Shown here piece after piece: positions 19,319 through 27,435 of a stretch of 50,568 nucleotides of DNA (within the stretch, counting starts at the first letter, position 1; every line of letters begins with the position of its first letter). A model generated the notes under the pieces. That model saw nothing but the letters and a program-made list of their open reading frames with translations. It had not been told where the DNA came from and searched no databases. The position numbers and the translations under genes were made by a program. Source of the stretch: a virus; IMG/VR virus record IMGVR_UViG_3300047548_001036, positions 64,001-114,568 of that record; one strand, written 5' to 3'.

Positions 19319-20214
19319 AATATAGTATTTTTCACGTACAAGGTGGAATTGGAAAACATGTTGCTGCAACAGCGGTAGCCAAAGCAATCAAAAATAATCA
19401 TCCTGATCGTAAACTAATCGTGGTGTGTGCATATCCGGATATTTTTAATAATTTAGAGTTCGTAGACCGTGTTTACACCATAGGTAAAACTTCATACTTT
19501 TATCAAAATTATATTCAGGATAAGGATTCAGTGGTTTTTCATCACGAGCCCTACTATACCACGGATCATATTCACAAAAGATTGCCATTAATTCAAAACT
19601 GGTGTAAGTTATATGGGTTAACCTATAATAATGAAGCACCGGTTGTTAAATTTAATAAATTGCAGTATGATCTTTCCAAGAAATACTGGGTTAATCAATC
19701 CAAACCCATTATGGTATTACATACTAATGGTGGTATGATGACCACTGACGCTAAACCCTATGCATGGACCCGAGATATGCCGGAAGATATAGCGCAGGCA
19801 TTGGTAGATCATTACAAAAAAGACTATTGTATCTACCAAGTTACGAAAATGAACTCTCCCAAACTTACAGGAGCAAGGCATGTTTTTGCCACCCCCGAAC
19901 ATTCGCTATCCATGATGGAGTTCTTTAGTATACTGCTACACAGTAAAAAGAGAATTTTAATTGATTCTTCTCTTCAGCACGTAGCTGCAGCACTTAAACG
20001 CCCTTCCACAGTTCTGTGGAATGGGACTTCCCCAACAGTGTTTGGTTATGATTTACATACTAATATATGTACAAAAGTACCATACAATTTTAAATTGCCG
20101 GGCAGTTACCTTTTTGACTTTGACTTTAACGGCAATGAAGTTGAATACCCGTTTACAGAAGATCAGAAGCTATTTGATTTAGAAGAAATTATTAAATCAG
20201 TTGATGCACAATAA
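19315..20214 (+). CDS. Heptosyltransferase-like glycosyltransferase (GT9/GT-B)
   Basis: A 299-residue protein. HVQGGIGKHVAATAVAKAI at the N-terminus and DRKLIVVCAYPDIF, VDRVYTIG recall the ADP-heptose:LPS heptosyltransferase family. The C-terminal half has MVLHTNGGM and DSSLQHVAAALKRPSTVLWN with SPTVFGYDLHTNI, matching the second Rossmann domain and its nucleotide-sugar loop. Family enzymes add heptose to lipopolysaccharide core; here the real donor is not known. It overlaps the upstream gene by four bases. In a phage it could reshape host LPS against superinfection or decorate the virion. Confidence 0.7.
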   Translation: MKYSIFHVQGGIGKHVAATAVAKAIKNNHPDRKLIVVCAYPDIFNNLEFVDRVYTIGKTSYFYQNYIQDKDSVVFHHEPYYTTDHIHKRLPLIQNWCKLYGLTYNNEAPVVKFNKLQYDLSKKYWVNQSKPIMVLHTNGGMMTTDAKPYAWTRDMPEDIAQALVDHYKKDYCIYQVTKMNSPKLTGARHVFATPEHSLSMMEFFSILLHSKKRILIDSSLQHVAAALKRPSTVLWNGTSPTVFGYDLHTNICTKVPYNFKLPGSYLFDFDFNGNEVEYPFTEDQKLFDLEEIIKSVDAQ

Positions 20215-20223
20215 GGAAAAACA

Positions 20224-21159
20224 ATGAAGAAAAAATATTATTTTATGGCAGGACTGCCGCGTAGTGGCAGCACAATGCTATCTGCAATTCTTAACCAGAA
20301 TCCTAGATTCTACTCGGGACCTAGTTCTCCTGTTGTACCAACTATGTTAGCAATTGAACAATCGCTAGGACAGGATGAACTTTTTAATGCATTTCCAAAA
20401 ATGGAGTTTGCCAGTAACCTTATCAAATCCGTACTGGAGCAATATTATTCCGATACAGATAAACCAGTAATTTTTGAAAAAAATAGAAGCTGGGTTAATA
20501 GAATGGAATACATTCGAGGATATTTTGGTATTGAAAACGCCAAAGTACTATATCCAGTCAGGGATATTTCAGAAATATTGGCATCATTTATATCCATGAT
20601 AAAACGAAACCCAACCATTGTTAATGGAAGGTTAAACTTTATCGACCAAGCACTGGTACAGCAAGGCATTCCATTGACAGACGAAAATCGTTGCAAAGCA
20701 CTGGCAAATGGTGGAATACTAGGACAATCATACGAAGGTTTGAAAAAGGCATTAACTGAAGGGTACCGCAATAACATTCACTTTATTGAATATAAAGATT
20801 TGGTCAATAACCCAAGAGAGACTATGAAAAAAGTCTACGAGTTTCTTGGAGAGTCCTACTATCATCATGATTTTAAGAACTTAAAAAATATTCACCAAGA
20901 GGATGATGCAAGGATTTACGGATTTAACGACATGCACACGGTTAGGCCCTTAGTTAAATCTACTGCAGAATCTCCCGAAGATGTATTGCCTATGTCTATA
21001 ATTGAGGCTTCACGTGGTACTGAATTCTGGAGAGAATTCGTGGATACACCCCTGACCGAAGAAACTGATACTGTGGAGTCTGAAGTAACCAGTACGATAA
21101 ATAAACAGATGTTTTTCGGTGAAGTTATCGAAGACTTAAATGATTCTAGATTTATTTAA
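20224..21159 (+). CDS. PAPS-dependent sulfotransferase
   Basis: A 311-residue protein. MAGLPRSGSTMLSAILNQNP (P-loop-like 5'-phosphosulfate loop, residues 8-27) and VLYPVRDISEILASFISM (3'-phosphate site around 110-127) are the two signature motifs of sulfotransferases. IHFIEYKDLVNNPRETMKKV and VYEFLGE near 205 are also typical of the family. It would move sulfate from PAPS to a hydroxyl on a glycan or protein. It has an AAGGAAAA ribosome site nine bases after the GT9 gene. An APS-kinase-like gene two genes downstream could supply PAPS. Confidence 0.8.
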   Translation: MKKKYYFMAGLPRSGSTMLSAILNQNPRFYSGPSSPVVPTMLAIEQSLGQDELFNAFPKMEFASNLIKSVLEQYYSDTDKPVIFEKNRSWVNRMEYIRGYFGIENAKVLYPVRDISEILASFISMIKRNPTIVNGRLNFIDQALVQQGIPLTDENRCKALANGGILGQSYEGLKKALTEGYRNNIHFIEYKDLVNNPRETMKKVYEFLGESYYHHDFKNLKNIHQEDDARIYGFNDMHTVRPLVKSTAESPEDVLPMSIIEASRGTEFWREFVDTPLTEETDTVESEVTSTINKQMFFGEVIEDLNDSRFI

Positions 21160-21173
21160 CAAGGAGATTTAAA

Positions 21174-21449
21174 ATGGAAGAAACAAGACAGCGTACTTTA
21201 GAAGAAATTCAAGGAACTATTAGAGCAGCACGAGACAGTGTCTGGGTTGTCAACGATACACTTGCTAAACTTGCTGAAGGTGCCGCATCCAATAACGAAT
21301 TAAAGGGTAACCTTGAGCGTAATGTTGGTCATTTAAAACTAGTAGTAGCTGATCCAGAAATTATCGCGTCAAACGAAGATATAGCAGACTTACATACAGC
21401 TATAGCAGCTGGCGAAGCTAAACTAGCTGAAGCAATTTGGCCTGCATAA
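21174..21449 (+). CDS. Small helical protein, function unknown
   Basis: A 91-residue acidic protein (METRQ-like start, LEEIQGTIRAARDSVWVVND, LHTAIAAGEAKLAEAIWPA). It seems almost wholly alpha-helical with heptad-like spacing and no membrane segment. A strong AAGGAG precedes ATG 21174. I do not recognise the family. It sits between the sulfotransferase and the APS-kinase-like gene and may be a partner or simply a co-transcribed virion protein. Confidence 0.6.
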   Translation: MEETRQRTLEEIQGTIRAARDSVWVVNDTLAKLAEGAASNNELKGNLERNVGHLKLVVADPEIIASNEDIADLHTAIAAGEAKLAEAIWPA

Positions 21450-21467
21450 TCATAATTACTTTAATAT

Positions 21468-21980
21468 ATGAGCGAACGAATCTTAATTATGGGGCTGCCC
21501 GGAGCAGGTAAAACTTTTTTTGCAGAAAGGCTCAAGAAGTACATAGAAACATACTCTGTAAACTATGACTTTCCCTTACATTTAAAAGTTACGCAAGAGA
21601 TGCCGGTTTTACATAAATGGGAAGCCACGGTGAAATGGTTTAATGCTGATGAGATTCGTAAAGAGTATAATGATTGGGACTTCAGCAACGAAGGGCGTAT
21701 TCGACAAAGTTTGCGTATGTTTAACTTTGCAATGAAGTCCACCACAGACTACGTCATCTGCGACTTCGTTGCTCCTCTTACTGAGATGAGAAATAATTTT
21801 AAAGCAGATTGGACTATTTGGATTGACACCATCAAACAAAGCCGGTTTGAAGATACGAACAAAGTTTTCGAGCCTCCTTCCAAGTATGACTTTAGAATTA
21901 CTGAACAAAATGCAGATAAATGGGTACCAATCGTAGCCAACTACATATTAAGTAATCAAAGGCCTAACATTCAGAGTTAA
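21468..21980 (+). CDS. Adenylylsulfate kinase-like P-loop protein
   Basis: A 170-residue P-loop kinase of the CysC-like type. GLPGAGKT (residues 9-16) is Walker A. WFNADEIRKEYNDWDFS corresponds to the family's DGDNxR region, RIRQSLRMF follows, and ICDFVAPLTEMRNNF matches the FISP-type motif. WIDTIKQSRFEDTNKVFEPP is the lid/substrate loop seen in phage and bacterial homologues. APS kinase makes PAPS, the donor used by sulfotransferases, one of which is encoded just upstream. The usual DGDN is changed to NADE, so substrate use should be checked. No clear Shine-Dalgarno before ATG 21468. Confidence 0.65.
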   Translation: MSERILIMGLPGAGKTFFAERLKKYIETYSVNYDFPLHLKVTQEMPVLHKWEATVKWFNADEIRKEYNDWDFSNEGRIRQSLRMFNFAMKSTTDYVICDFVAPLTEMRNNFKADWTIWIDTIKQSRFEDTNKVFEPPSKYDFRITEQNADKWVPIVANYILSNQRPNIQS

Positions 21981-22022
21981 AAACCTGTACTGATGTTAGT
22001 CTAGATACCTCAACCTATGCTT

Positions 22023-22028
22023 TAAATA
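22023..22028 (+). promoter_or_regulatory. TAAATA late-promoter-like motif
   Basis: TTTAAATACT lies 48 bases before the protease gene, but a terminator hairpin (22034-22059) sits between them, so use as a promoter is uncertain. Confidence 0.3.
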
Positions 22029-22033
22029 CTTTA

Positions 22034-22059
22034 GGACTGCAATGCAGTCCTTTATTTTT
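22034..22059 (+). terminator. Rho-independent terminator after the glycan cassette
   Basis: GGACTGCAATGCAGTCC hairpin followed by TTTATTTTT. It closes the transcript that begins at 17.35 kb. Confidence 0.8.
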
Positions 22060-22075
22060 GGCGTAAGGAATTTCC

Positions 22076-23572
22076 ATGGAGATATTAAAAGAATATGTTA
22101 TAACCCTTTATCATTTGAGCGAATTAGAGGAATTCTATAATGATATGGAAACTCTTCGACCAACTCTTTATAACTGTATGCCCGAAAGGTCAATAGTCAT
22201 AGCCTTAAGAAGGCCCTTAAGTCGAAATACACACTACTGGCTATATGATTACGAAGTAGAAGGACTAAGAAAGGATCCTAGAATTGCTGCGATAAATTTA
22301 AAACCCGTAGAACTAGGAATGAAGGTTCGCCGATTATGGACGGAGACCAGTGACGAGTGGAATAAATCTAGTACCGTCAAAGCCAGTCACAAAAATTGGG
22401 GATTACTGCGAGTAATTGAAGGAGCACAAAGAGAAGGATGGGGTTCCGATAATATCCCAAATCAATCTGCAAGTATATCCCTAACAGAAGAAGGACGAAA
22501 TGTTGATATAATCATTGTCGACGGACACATTGATCCAGAACATCCAGAATTTGATAATCGTGTTAAACAGTTAGACTGGAATACTTTAACGGCAGATGTG
22601 TTAGGCATAGACAATGACTTTGCTGGAGGGTTAAGCAGTAAATATGTGTACGCATTTTATACCGGAAAAGAAGATAATAATCATGCAACACATGTTGCGG
22701 GGATTGCTGCGGGTAATAGCCAGGGGTGGGCAAGAAGTGCAAATATCTATAACATTAGTCCATATGATAGTAATCCCAATAAAGTAAGCGAACTAATCAT
22801 AATGGATTATATACGAGCGTTTCATAGAAATAAAGAAATAAATCCAGACACAGGATATAAAACCCCCACTATTGTCAATAACAGTTGGGGATATAACTAT
22901 GAAATTTACTTGGATAATGATCCTGTTTTAAATGTAATATATCAAGGTAACTATATAGAAGGACCATTTACAGAGTATGAGTTACAAAATTACGGAATAT
23001 TCATAGATAATGGTGTATGTTATGCGCCGGCTTCGTATATTGCTGTCGACGCCGATGTTGAAGATGCTATCTCCGAAGGGATTATTGTGGTAGGGGCAGC
23101 TGGAAACGAAGGTACTAAAATTGATTTACACGGTGGCATTGATTACAACAATTGCTTCACCACCAAAAAAGTAGGCACTGTATTTTATAATAGAGGAAGC
23201 AGTCCCGGTAAAGCAGTAGGTAGCATATGTGTAGGTAGCATCGATGCACTAAGTACAGAATACAAAGCAATATATAGTAATTGCGGTCCTAGAGTTGATA
23301 TATTTGCACCTGGAACAAACATTATTAGCAGTACGATAAGCGGCGGAGTTCCTGACCCTAGAGGTAACGGATTTTTAGACAAATACAGCGGCACTAGCAT
23401 GGCGTGCCCACAAGTATGTGGTCTATTGGCTTGTGCATTAGAACTAAATCCAACTATGACACCTGAAGGCGCATTGAATTATTTAATTGAGCATTCAAAA
23501 CATAATCAAATCACAGACGACACCTATCTCAGAAGCCTTCAAGGTGCACCTAATAGATACCTGGCACGGTAA
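22076..23572 (+). CDS. Subtilisin-like serine protease (S8), virion-associated type
   Basis: A 498-residue S8-family protease. Residues 1-95 resemble an inhibitor-I9-like prodomain (YVITLYHLSELEEFYNDM, GLRKDPRIAAIN). The catalytic triad is visible as IIVDGHIDPEHPEFD (Asp149), NNHATHVAG (His203) and GTSMACPQVCG (Ser441), with the oxyanion Asn in GAAGNEG (Asn344). From memory, close relatives occur in T4-like cyanophages as structural proteins. There is no secretion signal, so it probably acts in or on the virion, for example in maturing fibres or at the host surface. ATG 22076 has AAGGA upstream. Confidence 0.8.
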   Translation: MEILKEYVITLYHLSELEEFYNDMETLRPTLYNCMPERSIVIALRRPLSRNTHYWLYDYEVEGLRKDPRIAAINLKPVELGMKVRRLWTETSDEWNKSSTVKASHKNWGLLRVIEGAQREGWGSDNIPNQSASISLTEEGRNVDIIIVDGHIDPEHPEFDNRVKQLDWNTLTADVLGIDNDFAGGLSSKYVYAFYTGKEDNNHATHVAGIAAGNSQGWARSANIYNISPYDSNPNKVSELIIMDYIRAFHRNKEINPDTGYKTPTIVNNSWGYNYEIYLDNDPVLNVIYQGNYIEGPFTEYELQNYGIFIDNGVCYAPASYIAVDADVEDAISEGIIVVGAAGNEGTKIDLHGGIDYNNCFTTKKVGTVFYNRGSSPGKAVGSICVGSIDALSTEYKAIYSNCGPRVDIFAPGTNIISSTISGGVPDPRGNGFLDKYSGTSMACPQVCGLLACALELNPTMTPEGALNYLIEHSKHNQITDDTYLRSLQGAPNRYLAR

Positions 23573-23585
23573 ATATCGTTAAGTC

Positions 23586-23593
23586 TATAAATA
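23586..23593 (+). promoter_or_regulatory. Perfect TATAAATA late promoter
   Basis: An exact copy of the T4 late promoter consensus, five bases before ATG 23599. With T4 spacing, transcription would start at the A of the start codon. Confidence 0.65.
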
Positions 23594-23598
23594 AACAT

Positions 23599-23928
23599 AT
23601 GAGAGCAAACGAAATTATTAGAGGCTTATTGGACCTTTTAGATGCTATTGATGGGACAAATGACCACGAATTAGATTCTGAAAGTGGAATTGCTGTTATA
23701 GAGCCGCAGCCCATGTCGTTAGATTCTGAAATTAACAGATTCAAGCAAATAGCTGGAATATTAAGTCACGAACCAGAGTGTGCAGATTTTGCCAATGAAC
23801 CAGACGAAGTGTACTTAAATATTAGTTCAGTTACAACAAATGCTGGCGGAGGTATTAATGGTCCTAAACATCCCACTGATCTTAGAGTAAAAGATCCTAG
23901 CATTTACCCTAATCAACAGGAGTTTTAA
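23599..23928 (+). CDS. Small acidic phage protein with MRANEIIRG start
   Basis: A 109-residue acidic protein (MRANEIIRGLLDLLDAIDGT). Its start resembles the N-termini of several proteins further on (M-[KR]-x-[NR]-[ED]-[LI]-[LI]) but has no nearby [L/I]-x-E. The C-terminus (SSVTTNAGGGINGPKHPTDL, RVKDPSIYP) looks like an exposed tail. It has no Shine-Dalgarno; a perfect TATAAATA sits five bases before its ATG. AGGAG for the next gene lies inside its last codons. Function unknown; structural or head-associated is plausible. Confidence 0.6.
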   Translation: MRANEIIRGLLDLLDAIDGTNDHELDSESGIAVIEPQPMSLDSEINRFKQIAGILSHEPECADFANEPDEVYLNISSVTTNAGGGINGPKHPTDLRVKDPSIYPNQQEF

Positions 23929-23930
23929 TT

Positions 23931-24134
23931 ATGGCTGCAAATGGCATCAGTACATTGCCTACCAAGCAAGATCGTCAAGAAGCAAAGTTGGCATTGGCTG
24001 CAACCAAGCGTGCAGCAAACGGACGTAGGGCTACCCTTGATCTTACACAATTGCCTACCGTGTATCAAGGCAATACAGTAATAGATAACCCTAATAGTTC
24101 AGGGTTGATAACCGGCAGACCGTGGGTTGAATAA
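23931..24134 (+). CDS. Small virion-type protein, function unknown
   Basis: A 67-residue basic protein (MAANGISTLPTKQDRQEAKL, AATKRAANGRRATLDLTQLP). A helical, Lys/Arg-rich first half is followed by an extended Pro/Asn/Gly-rich end (NPNSSGLITGRPWVE). Two bases separate it from the upstream gene and it shares the last A with the next start (TAATG). SD is AGGAG at 23919-23923. Its position between head/tail genes suggests a structural accessory. No family recognised. Confidence 0.6.
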   Translation: MAANGISTLPTKQDRQEAKLALAATKRAANGRRATLDLTQLPTVYQGNTVIDNPNSSGLITGRPWVE

Positions 24135-25474
24135 TGGGTGTTAGAAATCGTAACTCTACTAACTATGTGCATGTAGATGAATCTAATCTATTGAACCTGC
24201 ACAAGGCCATGGACTATAACGCAGCAGGGCAGCCTATTCTTAGAACATCCAGTCAGTTCAATGGTGCAACAGTAGATGCATTTAATAGATTAAGGGTTAG
24301 TAATCCTGCTACACTTTTTGATAGTCAACAAATTCATGTCGAAAGTCACGAATTTACAACAGTTCTAACTGGTGGCGCTACCAAAGTTTACAATCCAAAT
24401 GAAAGCGCAGTTCTTTTAACAACCGGAACTGCAGTGGGTGATCAAGCAGTTCGCCAAACTGACCGTGTAATGCCTTACCAGCCAGGTAAGAGCTTATTGG
24501 TATTCAATACATTTGTATTTAACACACCTAAATCAGGACTCAGGCAGCGTGCTGGATATTTTGATGAAGATAATGGCATTTATTTAGAATCAGACGGCAC
24601 AACTATTTACATTGTTTTACGTAGTAAAACTTCTGGGACTGTAGTAGAGCGTAGGGTAGAGCAGTCAGATTGGAACGTGGATAAATTTGACGGCACTGGC
24701 TTGAGTGCTAATGCTACTGATAGAGGTAAGGATATTCCTACACTTGACATTAGTAAAACTAATATCATGTGGATGGATATCGAATGGTTAGGAGTGGGCG
24801 ATGTGCGTGTTGGGTTCGTTGTCGATGGTGCACCTATGGTGGCACATATATTCCACAATGACAATCGAAATACCGCAGTTTATATGCAAACAGCCTGTTT
24901 GCCGTTACGCTTTGAAATTACAAATGTAACAGCACAGTCTACATCAAGCACTATGAAACAAATCTGTGCATCAGTGATGTCTGAGGGCGGGTTTAACTTG
25001 CAAGGTCCTATAGCAGGATGCGGTAGGGGATTTACTATAGCAACGGCCTATAACTTATCAGCCGCAGGAACAGAATATCCTGTTATTGCATTTAGACTAA
25101 GAGAAGACAGAAAGTACAGTGTGGTTATCCCTAAATCTTTTACCATATTTGCTCCAGGAAACAAGTCAGTATCTTATCGAGTTTGGATCGGAGCAACAGT
25201 TACCGGCGGAACTTGGGAGTCTAGACCTAGTGATAGTGCTGTAGAATTTAATATAGGTGTAACTGATATGAATACTACTAACGGACGTTTGGTACAAGGC
25301 GGTTTTGTTGTTAATGCATCATCGGAAGCTGTGGGAACTGGAAATATTGACAATTTACACTATCAATTACAATACCATCAAGACGGCACACGGCCTATAA
25401 TACTGTTATCAGCTATACCAACTGAAAACAATGTGGGTATTTTAAGCAAAGCAGATTGGGTAGAATTAGTATGA
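24134..25474 (+). CDS. Virion structural protein, paralogue of the 1000-aa protein at 9794
   Basis: A 446-residue protein. Its core AVRQTDRVMPYQPGKSLLVF, RAGYFDEDNGIYLESDGTTI, WNVDKFDGTG, IEWLGVGDVRVGF and ACLPLRFEI aligns block by block with the second half of the 1000-residue protein (RQTRRYFRYQSGKG, FDDQNGFFFEYDG, WNIDKLDGTG, LPARFEIEN). It begins NRNSTNYVHVDESNLLNLH and has FDSQQIHVESHEF near residue 75. From memory this fold is conserved in T4-like cyanophages as a structural protein. It is probably a baseplate or neck/fibre-associated component. It overlaps the previous gene by one base and the next by ATGA. Confidence 0.7.
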   Translation: MGVRNRNSTNYVHVDESNLLNLHKAMDYNAAGQPILRTSSQFNGATVDAFNRLRVSNPATLFDSQQIHVESHEFTTVLTGGATKVYNPNESAVLLTTGTAVGDQAVRQTDRVMPYQPGKSLLVFNTFVFNTPKSGLRQRAGYFDEDNGIYLESDGTTIYIVLRSKTSGTVVERRVEQSDWNVDKFDGTGLSANATDRGKDIPTLDISKTNIMWMDIEWLGVGDVRVGFVVDGAPMVAHIFHNDNRNTAVYMQTACLPLRFEITNVTAQSTSSTMKQICASVMSEGGFNLQGPIAGCGRGFTIATAYNLSAAGTEYPVIAFRLREDRKYSVVIPKSFTIFAPGNKSVSYRVWIGATVTGGTWESRPSDSAVEFNIGVTDMNTTNGRLVQGGFVVNASSEAVGTGNIDNLHYQLQYHQDGTRPIILLSAIPTENNVGILSKADWVELV

Positions 25475-25896
25475 CATACAGAAAATACATTACCATTGTT
25501 GAAGCAGCCAACAAAGGATGTCCCATTGCTACCTATGACATAGATATTAATTTAAAGAATAGACAAAAAGCCATAGACGACTATCACTATGGCCCTGCAA
25601 ACCCTGATAAACCTGGAAGCTATTGGAAAGATGCTGCTAAAGTCTGGAGCATTGACGGAAAAACTGCTCAAACAATGCGTTGCGGAAACTGTTCTGCATT
25701 TGATGTTTCAGACAAGATGTGGAAATGTATCGAAGACGGTATCAAAGGCACTGAGGCATCGGTGGACGGTCTGGCTAGTATTCACAAAGCGGATCTAGGA
25801 TACTGTAATTTCTTACATTTTAAATGTGCAGGAACTCGCAGTTGCAAAGCCTGGATACACGGCGGATCAATTGACAATAAGGATCGTACAAAATGA
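25471..25896 (+). CDS. Cysteine-rich protein with possible capsid-targeting N-terminus
   Basis: A 141-residue protein starting at ATG 25471 (ATGA overlap with the upstream stop); an in-frame TTG at 25456 is less likely. Seven cysteines occur: MRCGNCSAFD, WKCIEDG, LGYCNFLHFKCAGTRSCKAW and one near residue 17. The CxxC and paired-Cys spacing suggests a zinc or iron-sulfur site. The start MTYRKYITIVE-AANKG contains I-V-E followed by Ala, matching the [L/I]-x-E cleavage rule of the T4 prohead protease. Next gene overlaps by ATGA. Function not recognised. Confidence 0.6.
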   Translation: MTYRKYITIVEAANKGCPIATYDIDINLKNRQKAIDDYHYGPANPDKPGSYWKDAAKVWSIDGKTAQTMRCGNCSAFDVSDKMWKCIEDGIKGTEASVDGLASIHKADLGYCNFLHFKCAGTRSCKAWIHGGSIDNKDRTK

Positions 25897-26447
25897 GACT
25901 GAGAGAACTTATAGAAGGGCAGTTTCGATCAAAAGACATAGAAGAGTTTAAACCTTCTAACAACGATCTAGACGAGTTAAAGTCAAAATACCTGCCAGAT
26001 TGGGAAATGTTAGACCATAGGGATATACAGGCCAAATATGTCGCCAAGGATCATCGCCACGCAGAAAAGTTTGTTATCTGGATCAACAGACTTAGCGAAA
26101 AAATGGATCACTTTGCCGAAGTCACACAAGACGTAGCAGAAGTTACTGTAAAAACTAGTACATTTGATGTTAAAGGGCTAACTATTTTAGATTTTCAACT
26201 AGCTCTATATGTTGATGCATATGCTGAAAAAAATGATATAGAACAAGTTAGAATGTCTGGAAATTTTGGAATGCATGAAAATTTTGCAGACGGCAAGAAA
26301 CCTGGAAGGAAAGGACTAGCAAAGCGTAGCGGAGTGAACTGTAAAGCCAGTGTAACCCAACTTAGAAAAGTTGCTAAAAATAGCAGCGGGGAACGTCAAA
26401 GAATGGCGCACCAGTGCGCCAATATGAAATCGGGGAAAAGAAAATGA
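25893..26447 (+). CDS. Carbinolamine-dehydratase-like domain plus basic tail
   Basis: A 184-residue protein. Residues 1-9 (MRLRELIEG) look like a capsid-targeting start with L-I-E before Gly. Residues 35-125 resemble pterin-4a-carbinolamine dehydratase (KYVAKDHRHAEKFVIWINRL, TVKTSTFDVKGLTILDFQLA). The family motif E-x3-H-H-P appears here as EKMDHFAE (His73), so the second His and the Pro are missing and activity is doubtful. The C-terminal basic tail RKGLAKRSGVNCKASVTQLR, SSGERQRMAHQCANMKSG recurs, from memory, in other marine phage proteins and may bind nucleic acid. ATGA overlaps on both sides. Confidence 0.6.
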   Translation: MRLRELIEGQFRSKDIEEFKPSNNDLDELKSKYLPDWEMLDHRDIQAKYVAKDHRHAEKFVIWINRLSEKMDHFAEVTQDVAEVTVKTSTFDVKGLTILDFQLALYVDAYAEKNDIEQVRMSGNFGMHENFADGKKPGRKGLAKRSGVNCKASVTQLRKVAKNSSGERQRMAHQCANMKSGKRK

Positions 26448-27418
26448 GACTCAGAGATTTAATTCTAGAAGATTGGCAAAAAGCCAATAAAAGCGATAAG
26501 ACTGATGGTATGAGCCAAAAAGCAGTCGATACCTATCGTCGAGAAAATCCAGGTAGCAAACTAAAAACTGCAGTTACCAAAGATCCTAGTAAATTGAAAA
26601 AAGGAAGCAAGGATGCTAAACGTCGTAGTAGCTTTTGTGCTAGATCAAACGGGCAGCGTAAGATGCATAATATCGATTGCTCCAAGACCCCAGACAAAGC
26701 TATATGCAAGGCACGTAGTCGTTGGAATTGCGAAGAAAGTATTCAAATTTCAGAGGGTCCGGATATTAGATCAACCTTGGCTGCAGTATTAAATGATATT
26801 GGTGAACCTGTGCAACTACTGTATGTTACACTAAAAAATATGGCGGAAAAATATGTAGAAAATAACGGAGAACTAGAAGGATTTGGTCTGGTTGCCGGTG
26901 GCGCAGCAAAACGCTGGTACGACCAATTCTACTTTAACAGGTTGGGTAAAGAGCTAAGACACTTAACGCAACAAGCACCTAAATATAGCGCACCACTTAA
27001 CAATTTCTTATCAGGAATGCCTAAAAACTTTTCAGCAATTGCAAAAGAACTGCCGGAAATACTAATGGCCATGGGCAAGAAAATGGGCAATAAAGAGTTA
27101 GAAGAAAAGGCGGCTGCATGGATTCGAACAAAAGCACAATATGAAAGGTTCTTAGCTAATTTAGAAAGCCAGGGAGACGACGACGATAATGTTTCTGCTG
27201 TCAGATCCAAGGAAAAGGATAGTAAAGCAACAGTCGGCGCGCAGGCAGATCAAGCAGAAAAGTTAGTAGCTGATATACTAAAATCTTTACCAGGTAGTGT
27301 TGCTGGCGAAATTAGAAATGCCATAGCCCGTAGTCCGAATAAGTTACTTGCGTTACAACAAGAGCTTGCCAAACGTAAGCTTACTCCTAAATTCGAAGGA
27401 ATTAAACGTTTAAAATAA
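26444..27418 (+). CDS. Basic, head-cargo-like protein with Cys-containing motif
   Basis: A 324-residue protein from ATG 26444 (ATGA overlap with the upstream stop; a GTG at 26414 is less likely). It begins MRLRDLILEDWQKA, very like the previous gene, with I-L-E before Asp. Residues 40-100 are strongly basic with KLKKGSKDAKRRSSFCARSN, KMHNIDCSKTPDKAICKARS, RWNCEE, a four-Cys motif seen, from memory, in other T4-like phages. The rest is helical (QQAPKYSAPLNNFLSGMPKN, AAAWIRTKAQYERFLANLES) with an acidic DDDDN stretch. Possibly a packaged DNA-associated protein; no firm family. Confidence 0.55.
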   Translation: MRLRDLILEDWQKANKSDKTDGMSQKAVDTYRRENPGSKLKTAVTKDPSKLKKGSKDAKRRSSFCARSNGQRKMHNIDCSKTPDKAICKARSRWNCEESIQISEGPDIRSTLAAVLNDIGEPVQLLYVTLKNMAEKYVENNGELEGFGLVAGGAAKRWYDQFYFNRLGKELRHLTQQAPKYSAPLNNFLSGMPKNFSAIAKELPEILMAMGKKMGNKELEEKAAAWIRTKAQYERFLANLESQGDDDDNVSAVRSKEKDSKATVGAQADQAEKLVADILKSLPGSVAGEIRNAIARSPNKLLALQQELAKRKLTPKFEGIKRLK

Positions 27419-27420
27419 CC

Positions 27421-27426
27421 TAAATA
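27421..27426 (+). promoter_or_regulatory. TAAATA late-promoter-like motif
   Basis: CCTAAATAAC lies nine bases before ATG 27436. T4 spacing predicts a start near 27432, a four-base leader without Shine-Dalgarno. Confidence 0.5.
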
Positions 27427-27435
27427 ACTTTTAAA

